Assembly: GCA_023254645.1 (NCBI GenBank) | Contig: JALRLA010000370.1 | Coordinates: forward strand, 1 to 6,547 | Source of the DNA: Bacteroidia bacterium | GTDB lineage: Bacteria > Bacteroidota > Bacteroidia > NS11-12g > UBA955 | Direction of reading: 5' to 3' | DNA length: 6,547 nt | Shown here: positions 1-6,432 of the stretch, in pieces | Position numbering within the stretch: the first letter of the stretch is position 1 | How the letters are laid out: each line of letters starts with the position of its first letter | Position numbers and translations under genes: made by a program | Notes under the pieces: model-generated | What the model was told of the DNA's origin: nothing | Database searches by the model: none | What the model saw: only the letters and a program-made list of their open reading frames with translations

Positions 1-542
1 ACTTCCCCCACGAATACATGTATCAAATCTTGTTGAGTGGCGAGTTGGAGCAGTACTACGAAATCGATCCCAAAGACAGTTGGATGTTGGCCGCTGCTCA
101 GCGCAACCTCCCCATCGTGGTTCCCGGCTGGGAAGACTCGACTATGGGCAACATCTTCGCTTCTTACGTGATCAAAAATGAATTCAAAGCCTCTACCATG
201 AAGAGCGGCATTGAATACATGGCCTGGTTGGCCGATTGGTACGTGAAAAACAGCGAAGGCAAGGGCATTGGTTTCTTCCAAATCGGTGGCGGCATCGCTG
301 GCGACTTCCCCATCTGCGTAGTGCCCATGCTCTACCAAGACATGGAAATGGAGAACATTCCCTTCTGGAGCTATTTCTGCCAGATCAGCGATTCTACCAC
401 CTCTTACGGTTCCTATTCGGGCGCTGTACCCAACGAGAAAATCACCTGGGGCAAGCTCGACATCGACACCCCCAAGTTCATCGTGGAAAGCGACGCCACC
501 ATCGTGGCACCCTTGATCTTCGCCTGGATTTTGGGTTGGTAA
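1..542 (+). CDS. Deoxyhypusine synthase-like protein, C-terminal part (5' end outside window)
   Basis: The reading frame is open from base 3, so the gene starts upstream; about 180 residues are visible, roughly the C-terminal half of a family usually 320-370 aa long. The family transfers an aminobutyl group from spermidine using NAD and a lysine; bacterial members are usually not eIF5A modifiers, because bacteria lack eIF5A, and some make homospermidine. Family blocks seen: VPGWEDSTMGNIF (bases 111-149), IGGGIAGDFPI (bases 282-314), and ITWGKLDID (bases 441-467) followed by FIVESDATIVAPLIF. The lysine of WGK (codon 453-455) aligns with human catalytic Lys329, and Trp327, Glu323, Ser317, Asp238 and Asp342 equivalents are kept. 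Equivalents of Asp243, His288, Asp313 and Asp316 are replaced by N, D, Y and Y (human sequence recalled from memory). Cytoplasmic, with no membrane segment. Family assignment is firm; the reaction is unknown. Confidence 0.9.
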   Translation, partial: FPHEYMYQILLSGELEQYYEIDPKDSWMLAAAQRNLPIVVPGWEDSTMGNIFASYVIKNEFKASTMKSGIEYMAWLADWYVKNSEGKGIGFFQIGGGIAGDFPICVVPMLYQDMEMENIPFWSYFCQISDSTTSYGSYSGAVPNEKITWGKLDIDTPKFIVESDATIVAPLIFAWILGW

Positions 543-558
543 GATTGACTTGACTCTT

Positions 559-579
559 CCAAACGCCCTCGCGGTTTGG
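559..579 (+). terminator. Short hairpin after the DHS-like gene, possible weak terminator
   Basis: CCAAAC (559-564) pairs perfectly with GTTTGG (574-579). Two more pairs (G565-C572, C566-G571) form around a single bulged G573 and a four-base loop. It lies 17 nt after the DHS-like stop codon. The following bases ACTATATTTG are only partly T-rich, so this is not a classic terminator. Its 3' arm ends 2 nt before the -7 box proposed for the next gene. Confidence 0.3.
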
Positions 580-581
580 AC

Positions 582-589
582 TATATTTG
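582..589 (+). promoter_or_regulatory. Bacteroidota-type -7 box before the ChaN-like gene
   Basis: TATATTTG fits the TAnnTTTG -7 consensus used by the main sigma factor of Bacteroidota. It ends 4 nt before the ATG at 594, so transcription would begin at or next to the start codon (leaderless mRNA). No good TTTG or TTG stands 17-23 nt upstream; the nearest TTG (550-552) is 29 nt away. The call therefore rests on one box only. Confidence 0.4.
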
Positions 590-593
590 CTTC

Positions 594-1538
594 ATGCGCC
601 GTTTGATTGCCATCACCGCCTTATGGGCCTGGGGTTCCCTGTCCTTGTGGGCCCAAGACATGCAAGCCTACCAATGGTTTTCGGGCCAAGGAAAGAAACG
701 CTCCTACGCCCAGGTTTTGAAAAGCCTGGAACAGCAAATCGCCAGCCACGGAGGGCCCACAGTTCTGTTGTTTGGGGAATTGCACGACGACCCCATCGCG
801 CATTGGATGCAAAAATCCCTGACCGCTGACCTTTACGCTTCCTTTCCCAAAATGGCTTTGGGCGCTGAGATGTTCGAGCGCGACCAGCAATGGGCCTTGA
901 ATACCTACCTGAATCCGCCGGCAGACAGCATGCCCGCTCAGGCCAAAGCGCCGAGCATGATGAGTTGGGGCGTTGACCCGGCCTACAAGCGCTTGAAAAA
1001 CAGCATCAATTTGTGGCCCAACATGCAAACCGATTATTTGCCCCTTTTGGAGTTCGCCAAGGAGAAACAACTTCCCTTTTGGGCCTGCAACATCCCGCGT
1101 CGATTGGCCAACCAAATCTACATGAAAGGCATAGGCAGTTTTGATTCGCTCTCAGCCGATCAAACAGCGTGGATCGCTCCCCTTCCCTTTGCCTATGACA
1201 GCAGCCTTCGCTGCTACGCCGATATTTTCGCCATGGCAGGTGGTCACGGAGGCCAAAACTTGCCTATGGCTCAGGCCAGCAAAGACGCCACCATGGCCTA
1301 CAGCATTTCCGAACACTTGAGCGGAATTGACCTGCTTATTCACTACAACGGCGCCTACCACAGCGACTACTTTGAAAGCATGGTTTGGTACCTCAAGCAA
1401 TACGCCCCGCAGGCCCAAATCATCACCTTGTCTACCCAGTTGCAAGACGACATGAGCCAATTGGAAACCGACGAGGAAGGACGCACCAAAGCCTCTTTCG
1501 TATTGGCCACCCCTCCCAGCATGACCCGCACGCACTAA
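594..1538 (+). CDS. ChaN-like (DUF399) exported protein, putative haem-binding
   Basis: The product is 314 aa. The ATG at 594 puts a clean signal peptide at the N-terminus (MRR, hydrophobic residues 4-20, likely cleavage near A20/Q21); the in-frame TTG at 576 would add six residues without benefit and lies inside the upstream hairpin. The DUF399/ChaN fold is indicated by VLLFGELHDDP (residues 57-67), ALGAEMFERD (88-97), FWACNIPRRLANQ (172-184) and a C-terminal HYNGAYHSDYFESM (250-263), in family order and at normal length. Campylobacter ChaN is a haem-binding lipoprotein tied to iron uptake; here there is no lipobox cysteine, so a soluble periplasmic protein is more likely. Haem binding is inferred from the family only, and the similar TraB/GumN-type fold is an alternative. 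The stop codon shares one base with the next gene's start (TAATG), implying co-translation with the phosphatase. No iron-regulator site was recognised. Confidence 0.85.
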   Translation: MRRLIAITALWAWGSLSLWAQDMQAYQWFSGQGKKRSYAQVLKSLEQQIASHGGPTVLLFGELHDDPIAHWMQKSLTADLYASFPKMALGAEMFERDQQWALNTYLNPPADSMPAQAKAPSMMSWGVDPAYKRLKNSINLWPNMQTDYLPLLEFAKEKQLPFWACNIPRRLANQIYMKGIGSFDSLSADQTAWIAPLPFAYDSSLRCYADIFAMAGGHGGQNLPMAQASKDATMAYSISEHLSGIDLLIHYNGAYHSDYFESMVWYLKQYAPQAQIITLSTQLQDDMSQLETDEEGRTKASFVLATPPSMTRTH

Positions 1539-2065
1539 TGACAAAGCCCAATTTGTTCGAACAACTCAACCAGATCAAAGCCTTCGTTTTTGACATTGAC
1601 GGGGTACTGACCAACGGCCAGGTACTGGTCACCGAAGAAGGCCAACAGCTTCGCTCGGTGAACATCAAAGACGGGTACGCCTTGCAGCACGCCGTGAAAT
1701 TGGGCTACAAAGTGGCCGTCATCTCGGGCGGCAAAAGCCAGGGAATGCGCCACCGATTCGAGGGCCTGGGCCTGCACGATGTGTACCTGGGTCAATCGCA
1801 CAAAGAAGCGGCCTACGCCGAGTTCAAAGCCAAGCACGGCCTGAGCGATGCCGAGATTGCCTACATGGGCGACGACATGCCCGACATCCCCCTCTTGCAG
1901 CAAGTGGGTTTGCCCTGTTGCCCGGCTGATGCCTGTCTCGATGTGCTTCAAATCGCCGTCTACATTTCGCCCCTCTCTGGTGGCAACGCTTGCGCACGCG
2001 AACTCATCGAACAGACTCTTAAGGTTCAAGGTACCTGGCACCACGAGGAATCGCACCGTTGGTAA
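1538..2065 (+). CDS. kdsC: KdsC-type HAD phosphatase (3-deoxy-D-manno-octulosonate 8-phosphate phosphatase)
   Basis: The 175-aa product matches the 170-190 aa KdsC/YrbI family, cap-less HAD enzymes that act as tetramers and hydrolyse Kdo-8-phosphate to Kdo for the lipopolysaccharide inner core in the cytoplasm. Visible motifs: FDIDGVLTNG with nucleophile D19 and acid/base D21; VISGGKS with S63 (motif II); GQSHK with K89 (motif III); YMGDDMPD with D112, D113 and D116 for magnesium (motif IV); and the typical tail YISPLSGGNACARELIE followed by KVQGTW. The ATG at 1538 overlaps the ChaN-like stop by one base and gives a family-length N-terminus; earlier in-frame starts back to 1385 lie wholly inside the ChaN-like gene. 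SGG stands where many KdsC proteins have GR. A sister activity (KDN-9-phosphate or another sugar-acid phosphatase) cannot be excluded, since no other Kdo gene is nearby. Confidence 0.87.
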   Translation: MTKPNLFEQLNQIKAFVFDIDGVLTNGQVLVTEEGQQLRSVNIKDGYALQHAVKLGYKVAVISGGKSQGMRHRFEGLGLHDVYLGQSHKEAAYAEFKAKHGLSDAEIAYMGDDMPDIPLLQQVGLPCCPADACLDVLQIAVYISPLSGGNACARELIEQTLKVQGTWHHEESHRW

Positions 2066-2109
2066 GGGGCTGGCTTGAAAGCACTGACTTTAAAATGGCA
2101 AAAATGGGG

Positions 2110-2141
2110 TTTGTTCTGCCCATCAGAACTCGGTATACTTG
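2110..2141 (+). promoter_or_regulatory. Bacteroidota-type promoter before the CBS gene
   Basis: TTTG (2110-2113) is followed after 20 nt by TATACTTG (2134-2141), one mismatch from TAnnTTTG and within the 17-23 nt spacing of Bacteroidota promoters. The -7 box ends 4 nt before the GTG start at 2146, so the mRNA would be leaderless or nearly so. It lies in the 80-nt gap after kdsC, in which I see nothing else. Confidence 0.5.
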
Positions 2142-2145
2142 AATT

Positions 2146-2808
2146 GTGATAGCCAGCGAATTGATCAGCGACAAACTCAGCCCTCTGCGCAGCAGCGACA
2201 GCGTAGAAGCGGCTTTGGAGTTTTTGTGCAACCAGGGAGTGTCTGAACTTCCTGTTTTGGACAAGAAATCGCTGTACAATTATGCCCGTCTGGAACGCTT
2301 GAGTTTGGAGACCAACAAGTCCCAAACATTGGGGAAATGCCTCGCTTACAACCCACACAGCGCGGCGGTATTGGAAACCCAGCACTTGTACGAAATCGTA
2401 CCCACCATGGCCAGCCACGAACTGTCGGTTTTGGCCGTCGTGGATCGCAATGGGGAATTTCAGGGCATCATCGATCAGAAAGACATCAACCGCCAAATTT
2501 CAGCCTCGATGACCTACCGAGGCCAAGGGGCTGTGATTGTGCTGCGCTGCAGCGATCGTGACTTTGCTCCCTCGCAGATTGCGCGCTGGGTAGAAGAGAA
2601 TGGGGCCAAGATCTTGGGTCTGATGATCAACCAAACCGAGCCCGGTTTTTACCAAGTCAACGTGAAGTTGAACACCACCTTGGCCGGAGCCATTTCAGCG
2701 ACCTTGCGACGCCAGGGATATGAAATTGTAGGCACCTATTTGGCCGAAGACCAACGCCCTGAAGACGACCGAGCCTACGATTCGGTATTCAAGTTTTTCG
2801 ATTTCTAG
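2146..2808 (+). CDS. CBS-domain protein with C-terminal ACT-like domain
   Basis: The product is 220 aa and cytoplasmic, with no signal peptide or membrane segment. Residues about 1-57 and 63-118 form a CBS pair: an SDSVEAALEFL helix, VSELPVLD, then LSVLAVVDRNGEFQGIIDQKDI, a classic CBS2 ending. CBS pairs usually bind adenine nucleotides and act as regulatory modules. Residues about 127-199 (AVIVLRCSDRDFAPSQIARW, then GAKILGLMIN, then a strand-helix-strand) look like an ACT-type small-molecule domain; the tail AYDSVFKFFDF ends the protein. I recall this two-part architecture as common in Bacteroidota, with no firm function. The GTG start is chosen because translation from it begins directly at the first CBS helix and an in-frame TGA lies two codons upstream; TTG at 2161 is the next option. 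It is probably transcribed alone from its own promoter. The ligand is unknown. Confidence 0.8.
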   Translation: MIASELISDKLSPLRSSDSVEAALEFLCNQGVSELPVLDKKSLYNYARLERLSLETNKSQTLGKCLAYNPHSAAVLETQHLYEIVPTMASHELSVLAVVDRNGEFQGIIDQKDINRQISASMTYRGQGAVIVLRCSDRDFAPSQIARWVEENGAKILGLMINQTEPGFYQVNVKLNTTLAGAISATLRRQGYEIVGTYLAEDQRPEDDRAYDSVFKFFDF

Positions 2809-2819
2809 GCCCCAAATGG

Positions 2820-2849
2820 TTTGTGGGTCACCACATTTCAATAAATTTG
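2820..2849 (+). promoter_or_regulatory. Bacteroidota-type promoter before the wzz operon
   Basis: TTTG (2820-2823) is followed after 18 nt by TAAATTTG (2842-2849), an exact TAnnTTTG match at accepted spacing. It lies wholly in the 78-nt gap between the CBS and Wzz genes. The predicted transcription start is near 2853, giving a leader of about 34 nt before the ATG at 2887. This is the best promoter match seen in the window and marks a new transcription unit. Confidence 0.55.
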
Positions 2850-2886
2850 AGGAATTGGCCAAACGCCAAGTTGCAAACTGCTGTCC

Positions 2887-3939
2887 ATGAGTACAAAATC
2901 GAACGCGAACCACTCCGACCAATTGGTCCAAGATATCGAACCCATTACCCTTGTCTCTGTCATCAATTTCTTCTGGAAATGGAGAAAAGTATTGCTCATC
3001 AGCTGCGCCATTGGCGCCCTGGTGTCGATTGTTATGACCATGCCGGCCATCACGCCGCCTAAGTACAAGGCCACCCATATTTTCTACCCTACCAAGAACA
3101 ACTCCATCTCCAATGCCTTGTTGACCGATTTGAATCAGCGTCAACAAGACCCCTTGGAGTACGGAGAAGAAGAAGATGCCGAGAAAGCCTTGCAGGTTTT
3201 GCAATCTGGCGCCTTGTTGGGCCGCTTGGTGAAGAACTTCAATTTGATGAAGCACTACGGCATTGACCCCAAAACCGAGTCTTTTCCCAAGTATGCTCTG
3301 GACAACAAAATCAAGGAGAACTTCAGCTTTGAGCGCACCCGTTACTTGAGCATCAAGATTGAGGTGTTGGACGAAGATCCCAAAATGGCTGCCGATTTAG
3401 CCAATGGTATTGCCGCCTTGTACGACAGCATCAAAACCGAAGTGCAGCAGCAGGTGTCCATTCCCGCCTTGGACATCGTGCAACGCGCCTTGGAAAGCAA
3501 ACAGAACAAGCTCACCGGCATCAAAAATCAGCTGCGCGATTTGGGTACCCAAGGTATAACCAACTACGAAGAACAGTCGCGCGCTTTGGCCGAAGAAATT
3601 TACAAGGTGCAAGCCAGCGGCAATACCGGTCGTTTGAAGCAGCTCTTGGAAGAACAAAAGCAACTGGTGGCCAACGGGGGTGATTTCATCGCCTTGAATG
3701 AGCTGATCAAACTAGAAGAAGAAAAAGAATCTGACTTGATGGCTCAGCTGGAAAAACGCCAGGTTGACGTAGGCGAACGCCTTAGCCACAAGTTCACTAT
3801 TGAAGAAGCTTCGGTGCCCGAGATCAAAGCCTGGCCCAAACGCACTTTTGTTTTGATCTTGTCTGTATTGGCCACTTTTGCTGGAACCTGCGTGGTGCTG
3901 TTGGGCCTCGAATTGGCCCGCCAAAGCAAAACCGCTTAA
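2887..3939 (+). CDS. Wzz/chain-length-determinant family protein (polysaccharide co-polymerase)
   Basis: The 350-aa product has the Wzz layout: a short cytoplasmic N-terminus with ITLVSVINFFWKWRK (residues 20-34), transmembrane segment 1 at about 34-53, the family-typical PPKYKATHIFYP (57-68) just outside the membrane, a long periplasmic region, and transmembrane segment 2 at about 320-342 preceded by a proline-containing ASVPEIKAWPKR. Residues about 180-300 are rich in E, K, Q and L with heptad-like spacing and should be coiled coil. Such proteins sit in the inner membrane as oligomers and set the chain length of O-antigen or exopolysaccharide made by Wzy. The C-terminus ends right after segment 2, so there is no fused tyrosine kinase as in Wzc. 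The ATG at 2887 follows the promoter at 2820-2849; no Shine-Dalgarno is seen. The neighbouring Wzy_C gene starts 11 nt later, supporting a joint role. Confidence 0.85.
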   Translation: MSTKSNANHSDQLVQDIEPITLVSVINFFWKWRKVLLISCAIGALVSIVMTMPAITPPKYKATHIFYPTKNNSISNALLTDLNQRQQDPLEYGEEEDAEKALQVLQSGALLGRLVKNFNLMKHYGIDPKTESFPKYALDNKIKENFSFERTRYLSIKIEVLDEDPKMAADLANGIAALYDSIKTEVQQQVSIPALDIVQRALESKQNKLTGIKNQLRDLGTQGITNYEEQSRALAEEIYKVQASGNTGRLKQLLEEQKQLVANGGDFIALNELIKLEEEKESDLMAQLEKRQVDVGERLSHKFTIEEASVPEIKAWPKRTFVLILSVLATFAGTCVVLLGLELARQSKTA

Positions 3940-3950
3940 ACCCCTTCGCC

Positions 3951-5423
3951 GTGGCGACCTTGTCGACTTGGACCCCTTTGCAACGCTGGCTGTTCTGGCT
4001 GGGCTTGCTGGTCATGTCAACGGGTTTTGTCTGGGGCCTCTTGCACGGGTATGCCCTGTTGATGGCCCTACCCCTAGTGGTCCTTGTCTTTTTGGGATTG
4101 GTGTTTCGAACCGAAACCACCATACTCTTGTTCGGGGCCTTGGCTCCTCTCTCCATCAACTTCCAAGATTTGGGAGCAGGCCTAGGCCTCGCCTTACCTA
4201 CCGAACCTGTCTACATTTTAGCCTTTGTGGCCATCGTAGTCTGGTTCATGCTCAAAGGGCAGATAGATACGCGTTTGCTCAAACACCCCATCGTATTGGC
4301 CGTATTGGCCTACGCGGGTTGGCTTTGGCTGGCATCGGCCTTCAGTAGCATGCCCATGGTGAGTTTCAAGTTCAGCTTGGCCCGCACCTGGTACATCGTG
4401 GTCTACTTTTTCTTTGTGCTTCGGCTGTTTCGCCGCTACCAGACCATTCACCAGTTTCTCAAACTGTTCGCCTTTTTTACCCTTACCCTGGTTGTCATCA
4501 CCTTGGTCAAACACGCCGCCGATGGCTTTGCCCGGAGCTCTAGTTATGGCATCTCCTGGCCCTTTTTCCCTGATCACGGTATGTATGCGGCTGCGATCGC
4601 TTTCGCTGTGCCCATTTTGGCGTTTTACACCTTCAATGCACGAGCCATGGGCTTTAGCATGCCCTGGGTACCCATTTTGGGATTTGCGCTGCTGATCTTG
4701 CTCTTTGGCATTTTGGTCAGCTATACCCGCGCCACCTGGTTGAGCTTGATTGCGGCCATGGGCGTTTTTGCGCTATTGAAAATGAAGGTTCGCTTTGGGT
4801 ACATTGTATTGCTGCTGCTGGTAGGCGGCACGGTGGCCCTGTCCCAACAAGACCAAATTTTGTATTCGCTGGAGGCCAACAAACAAGGTTCAAGCGACGA
4901 GCTAGAAGGCCACGTAAAATCGGTTTCCAACATCACCACAGACCCCTCCAACCTAGAGCGCATCAACCGCTGGAAATGCGCCGGCCGCATGGTCAGCGAA
5001 AAACCCTTGTTCGGGTTTGGCCCGGGTACCTATGTGTTCCAATACGCCCCCTTTCAAAAAAGTTCGGAACTGACCATCATCTCTACCCATGCCGGCGATT
5101 TGGGCGATGCTCACTCGGAGTTTTTCTCAGCCATGAGCGAAAGTGGCTATCCCGGTTTGTTCTTTTTTGTCGCCTTGGTGCTGTCTACCCTTTGGGTGGG
5201 ATTTCGACTGGTGGCACGAACCTCCAATAGGCCCGTGCGCATTACCGCCACCTTGGCCTTGTTCGGCCTGAGCACCTACTACTTCCACGCCCTGTTGAAC
5301 AACTACAGCCAATACGACAAAATTGGTGTTCCCTTCTGGGTCTTTACGGCCATTATCGTCGCTTTGGACCTCTACCACCGCCACGAAGAACCCAGCGAAG
5401 GCCATGCAACAGAATCTGCGTAA
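3951..5423 (+). CDS. Wzy_C-family membrane protein (O-antigen ligase or polymerase)
   Basis: The 490-aa product is an inner-membrane protein with about 12 hydrophobic segments. About eleven run from residue 12 to 298, then comes a large periplasmic loop (about 299-401), then two or three closing segments. Family marks: SYTRATWLSL (257-266); NRW (339-341, with R340); KPLFGFGPGTYVF (351-363); and GDAHSEFFSAMSESGYPGLF (385-404) with H388, in the loop where WaaL/Wzy enzymes carry functional arginine and histidine residues. Members either join finished O-antigen to lipid A core (WaaL) or polymerise repeat units (Wzy), and sequence alone rarely separates them; the adjacent Wzz favours a polymerase. 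The GTG at 3951 is used: it sits 11 nt after the wzz stop and precedes the first hydrophobic segment. The 3' end overlaps the permease gene by 20 nt. Confidence 0.83.
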   Translation: MATLSTWTPLQRWLFWLGLLVMSTGFVWGLLHGYALLMALPLVVLVFLGLVFRTETTILLFGALAPLSINFQDLGAGLGLALPTEPVYILAFVAIVVWFMLKGQIDTRLLKHPIVLAVLAYAGWLWLASAFSSMPMVSFKFSLARTWYIVVYFFFVLRLFRRYQTIHQFLKLFAFFTLTLVVITLVKHAADGFARSSSYGISWPFFPDHGMYAAAIAFAVPILAFYTFNARAMGFSMPWVPILGFALLILLFGILVSYTRATWLSLIAAMGVFALLKMKVRFGYIVLLLLVGGTVALSQQDQILYSLEANKQGSSDELEGHVKSVSNITTDPSNLERINRWKCAGRMVSEKPLFGFGPGTYVFQYAPFQKSSELTIISTHAGDLGDAHSEFFSAMSESGYPGLFFFVALVLSTLWVGFRLVARTSNRPVRITATLALFGLSTYYFHALLNNYSQYDKIGVPFWVFTAIIVALDLYHRHEEPSEGHATESA

Positions 5424-6432
5424 ACAACCCCAATTCCTCATGGGGGCCGGCCTCTGTGCCCTCTTCGCCCTTCTGGCCATTTTGGGTTACGCCATCTGCC
5501 CCGACGACAGCCCCAATGCCAACCAAATCATGCCCGAGTGGGGCAGCTTGAAACCAGGCAGCACGGTTGAGTATTTGGAACAACACAGCGCAGAATCGCG
5601 TCCCTTTTGGTTCTTTCTCAGCGGATGGGCAGGGCGCGGTGAAATGGTTTCGGTCGATCCATCAACCCTCAAGCAAAGCGGCGGAAATTGGACATTCGTC
5701 TCCCCCAAAACCGGACAGTCAGCGAGTTTGCCAATCAATCAATACTCCTTGAAAAAACGCCACTTTTGGCTGGGCAGCGACGCCTTTGGTCGGGATATAC
5801 TCTCCCGCATGATCATTGGGGCGCGCATTTCTTTGAGCATAGGGTTTTTGGCCACCTTGATCAGCTTGATCATAGGAGCCAGTATCGGCTTGTACGCCGG
5901 CTATTACGGGGGCAAACTAGACGCTGGCCTCACCTGGCTCATTACGGTTTTCTGGGCATTGCCCACCCTGCTATTGGCCTTGGGCTTGAGCTTTTTCATG
6001 GGCAAAGGCTACTTACAAGTGCTCATCGCCACGGGCCTTTCCACCTGGGTAGAAGTGGCTCGAGTCGTCAGAGGCCAAACCCTACAACTCAAAAACAAGG
6101 AATTCATATTGGCCAGCCGCATTACGGGCTTCCCCACTGCACACATTTTGTTTCGGCACATTTTGCCCAACCTCAAGGGTTCACTCACTGTTTTGGCGAC
6201 CACCAATTTTGCCTCAGCCATTTTGCTGGAAGCCGGTCTCGGGTTTTTGGGTCTAGGCGTTGCACCCCCCACACCCTCCTGGGGCTTGTTGGTCAAAGAA
6301 AATCTAGGCTACCTGGTATTGGACCAGGCTTACTTGGTGCTCATACCCGGCTCCGCCATCATGCTGCTGGTCATGGCCTTCAACTTGATGGCCATGGGGC
6401 TTCGCGACGCGATGGATGCGCAACCCCGTTAA
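5404..6432 (+). CDS. DppC/OppC-type ABC transporter permease
   Basis: The 342-aa product is a binding-protein-dependent permease of the dipeptide/oligopeptide/nickel family. N-terminal segment 1 spans about residues 13-31; HFWLGSDAFGRDILSRMIIG (120-139) is the DppC signature; further membrane segments lie between about 140 and 332; the coupling loop EFILASRITGFPTAHILF (223-240) then RHILPN contacts the ATPase; the end FNLMAMGLRDAMD is typical. About 88 residues separate segment 1 from the signature, against roughly 30 in E. coli DppC by memory; I recall similar inserts starting PNAN in other Bacteroidota. The ATG at 5404 gives a basic QQNLRKQ leader before segment 1; earlier in-frame starts lie deep in the Wzy_C gene, and ATG 5440 would cut the basic leader. 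It overlaps the previous gene by 20 nt, so translation is probably coupled. No DppB, ATPase or binding protein is in view. Confidence 0.88.
   Translation: MQQNLRKQPQFLMGAGLCALFALLAILGYAICPDDSPNANQIMPEWGSLKPGSTVEYLEQHSAESRPFWFFLSGWAGRGEMVSVDPSTLKQSGGNWTFVSPKTGQSASLPINQYSLKKRHFWLGSDAFGRDILSRMIIGARISLSIGFLATLISLIIGASIGLYAGYYGGKLDAGLTWLITVFWALPTLLLALGLSFFMGKGYLQVLIATGLSTWVEVARVVRGQTLQLKNKEFILASRITGFPTAHILFRHILPNLKGSLTVLATTNFASAILLEAGLGFLGLGVAPPTPSWGLLVKENLGYLVLDQAYLVLIPGSAIMLLVMAFNLMAMGLRDAMDAQPR

Noticed and set aside
621..1115. 164-codon open frame on the minus strand inside the ChaN-like gene
   Set aside because: It is fully antisense to a gene with clear family motifs, has no recognisable domain, and is of a kind expected from the GC-skewed codon use; similar long shadows cover other genes here.
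1385..1537. Possible N-terminal extension of KdsC from an upstream in-frame ATG
   Set aside because: The extra 51 residues are an out-of-frame reading of the ChaN-like gene and would exceed the family length. The ATG at 1538 gives the normal N-terminus.
1535..2056. 173-codon open frame on the minus strand opposite kdsC
   Set aside because: It covers the phosphatase almost exactly in antisense, and its translation shows no recognisable motif. The sense frame carries all four HAD motifs.
2695..3255. 186-codon minus-strand frame crossing the CBS/Wzz gap
   Set aside because: It runs over the CBS 3' end, the good plus-strand promoter and the Wzz 5' end. The translation is a low-complexity Q/G/L-rich shadow without family signs.
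4610..4680. Repeated CCCATTTTGG at 4611-4620 and 4671-4680
   Set aside because: Both copies are in frame and encode Pro-Ile-Leu in membrane segments; codon preference (ATT TTG) explains them without a repeat element.
5323..5403. Possible N-terminal extension of the permease
   Set aside because: The extra 27 residues overlap the conserved end of the Wzy_C protein in another frame. The ATG at 5404 gives a basic leader and a proper first membrane segment.
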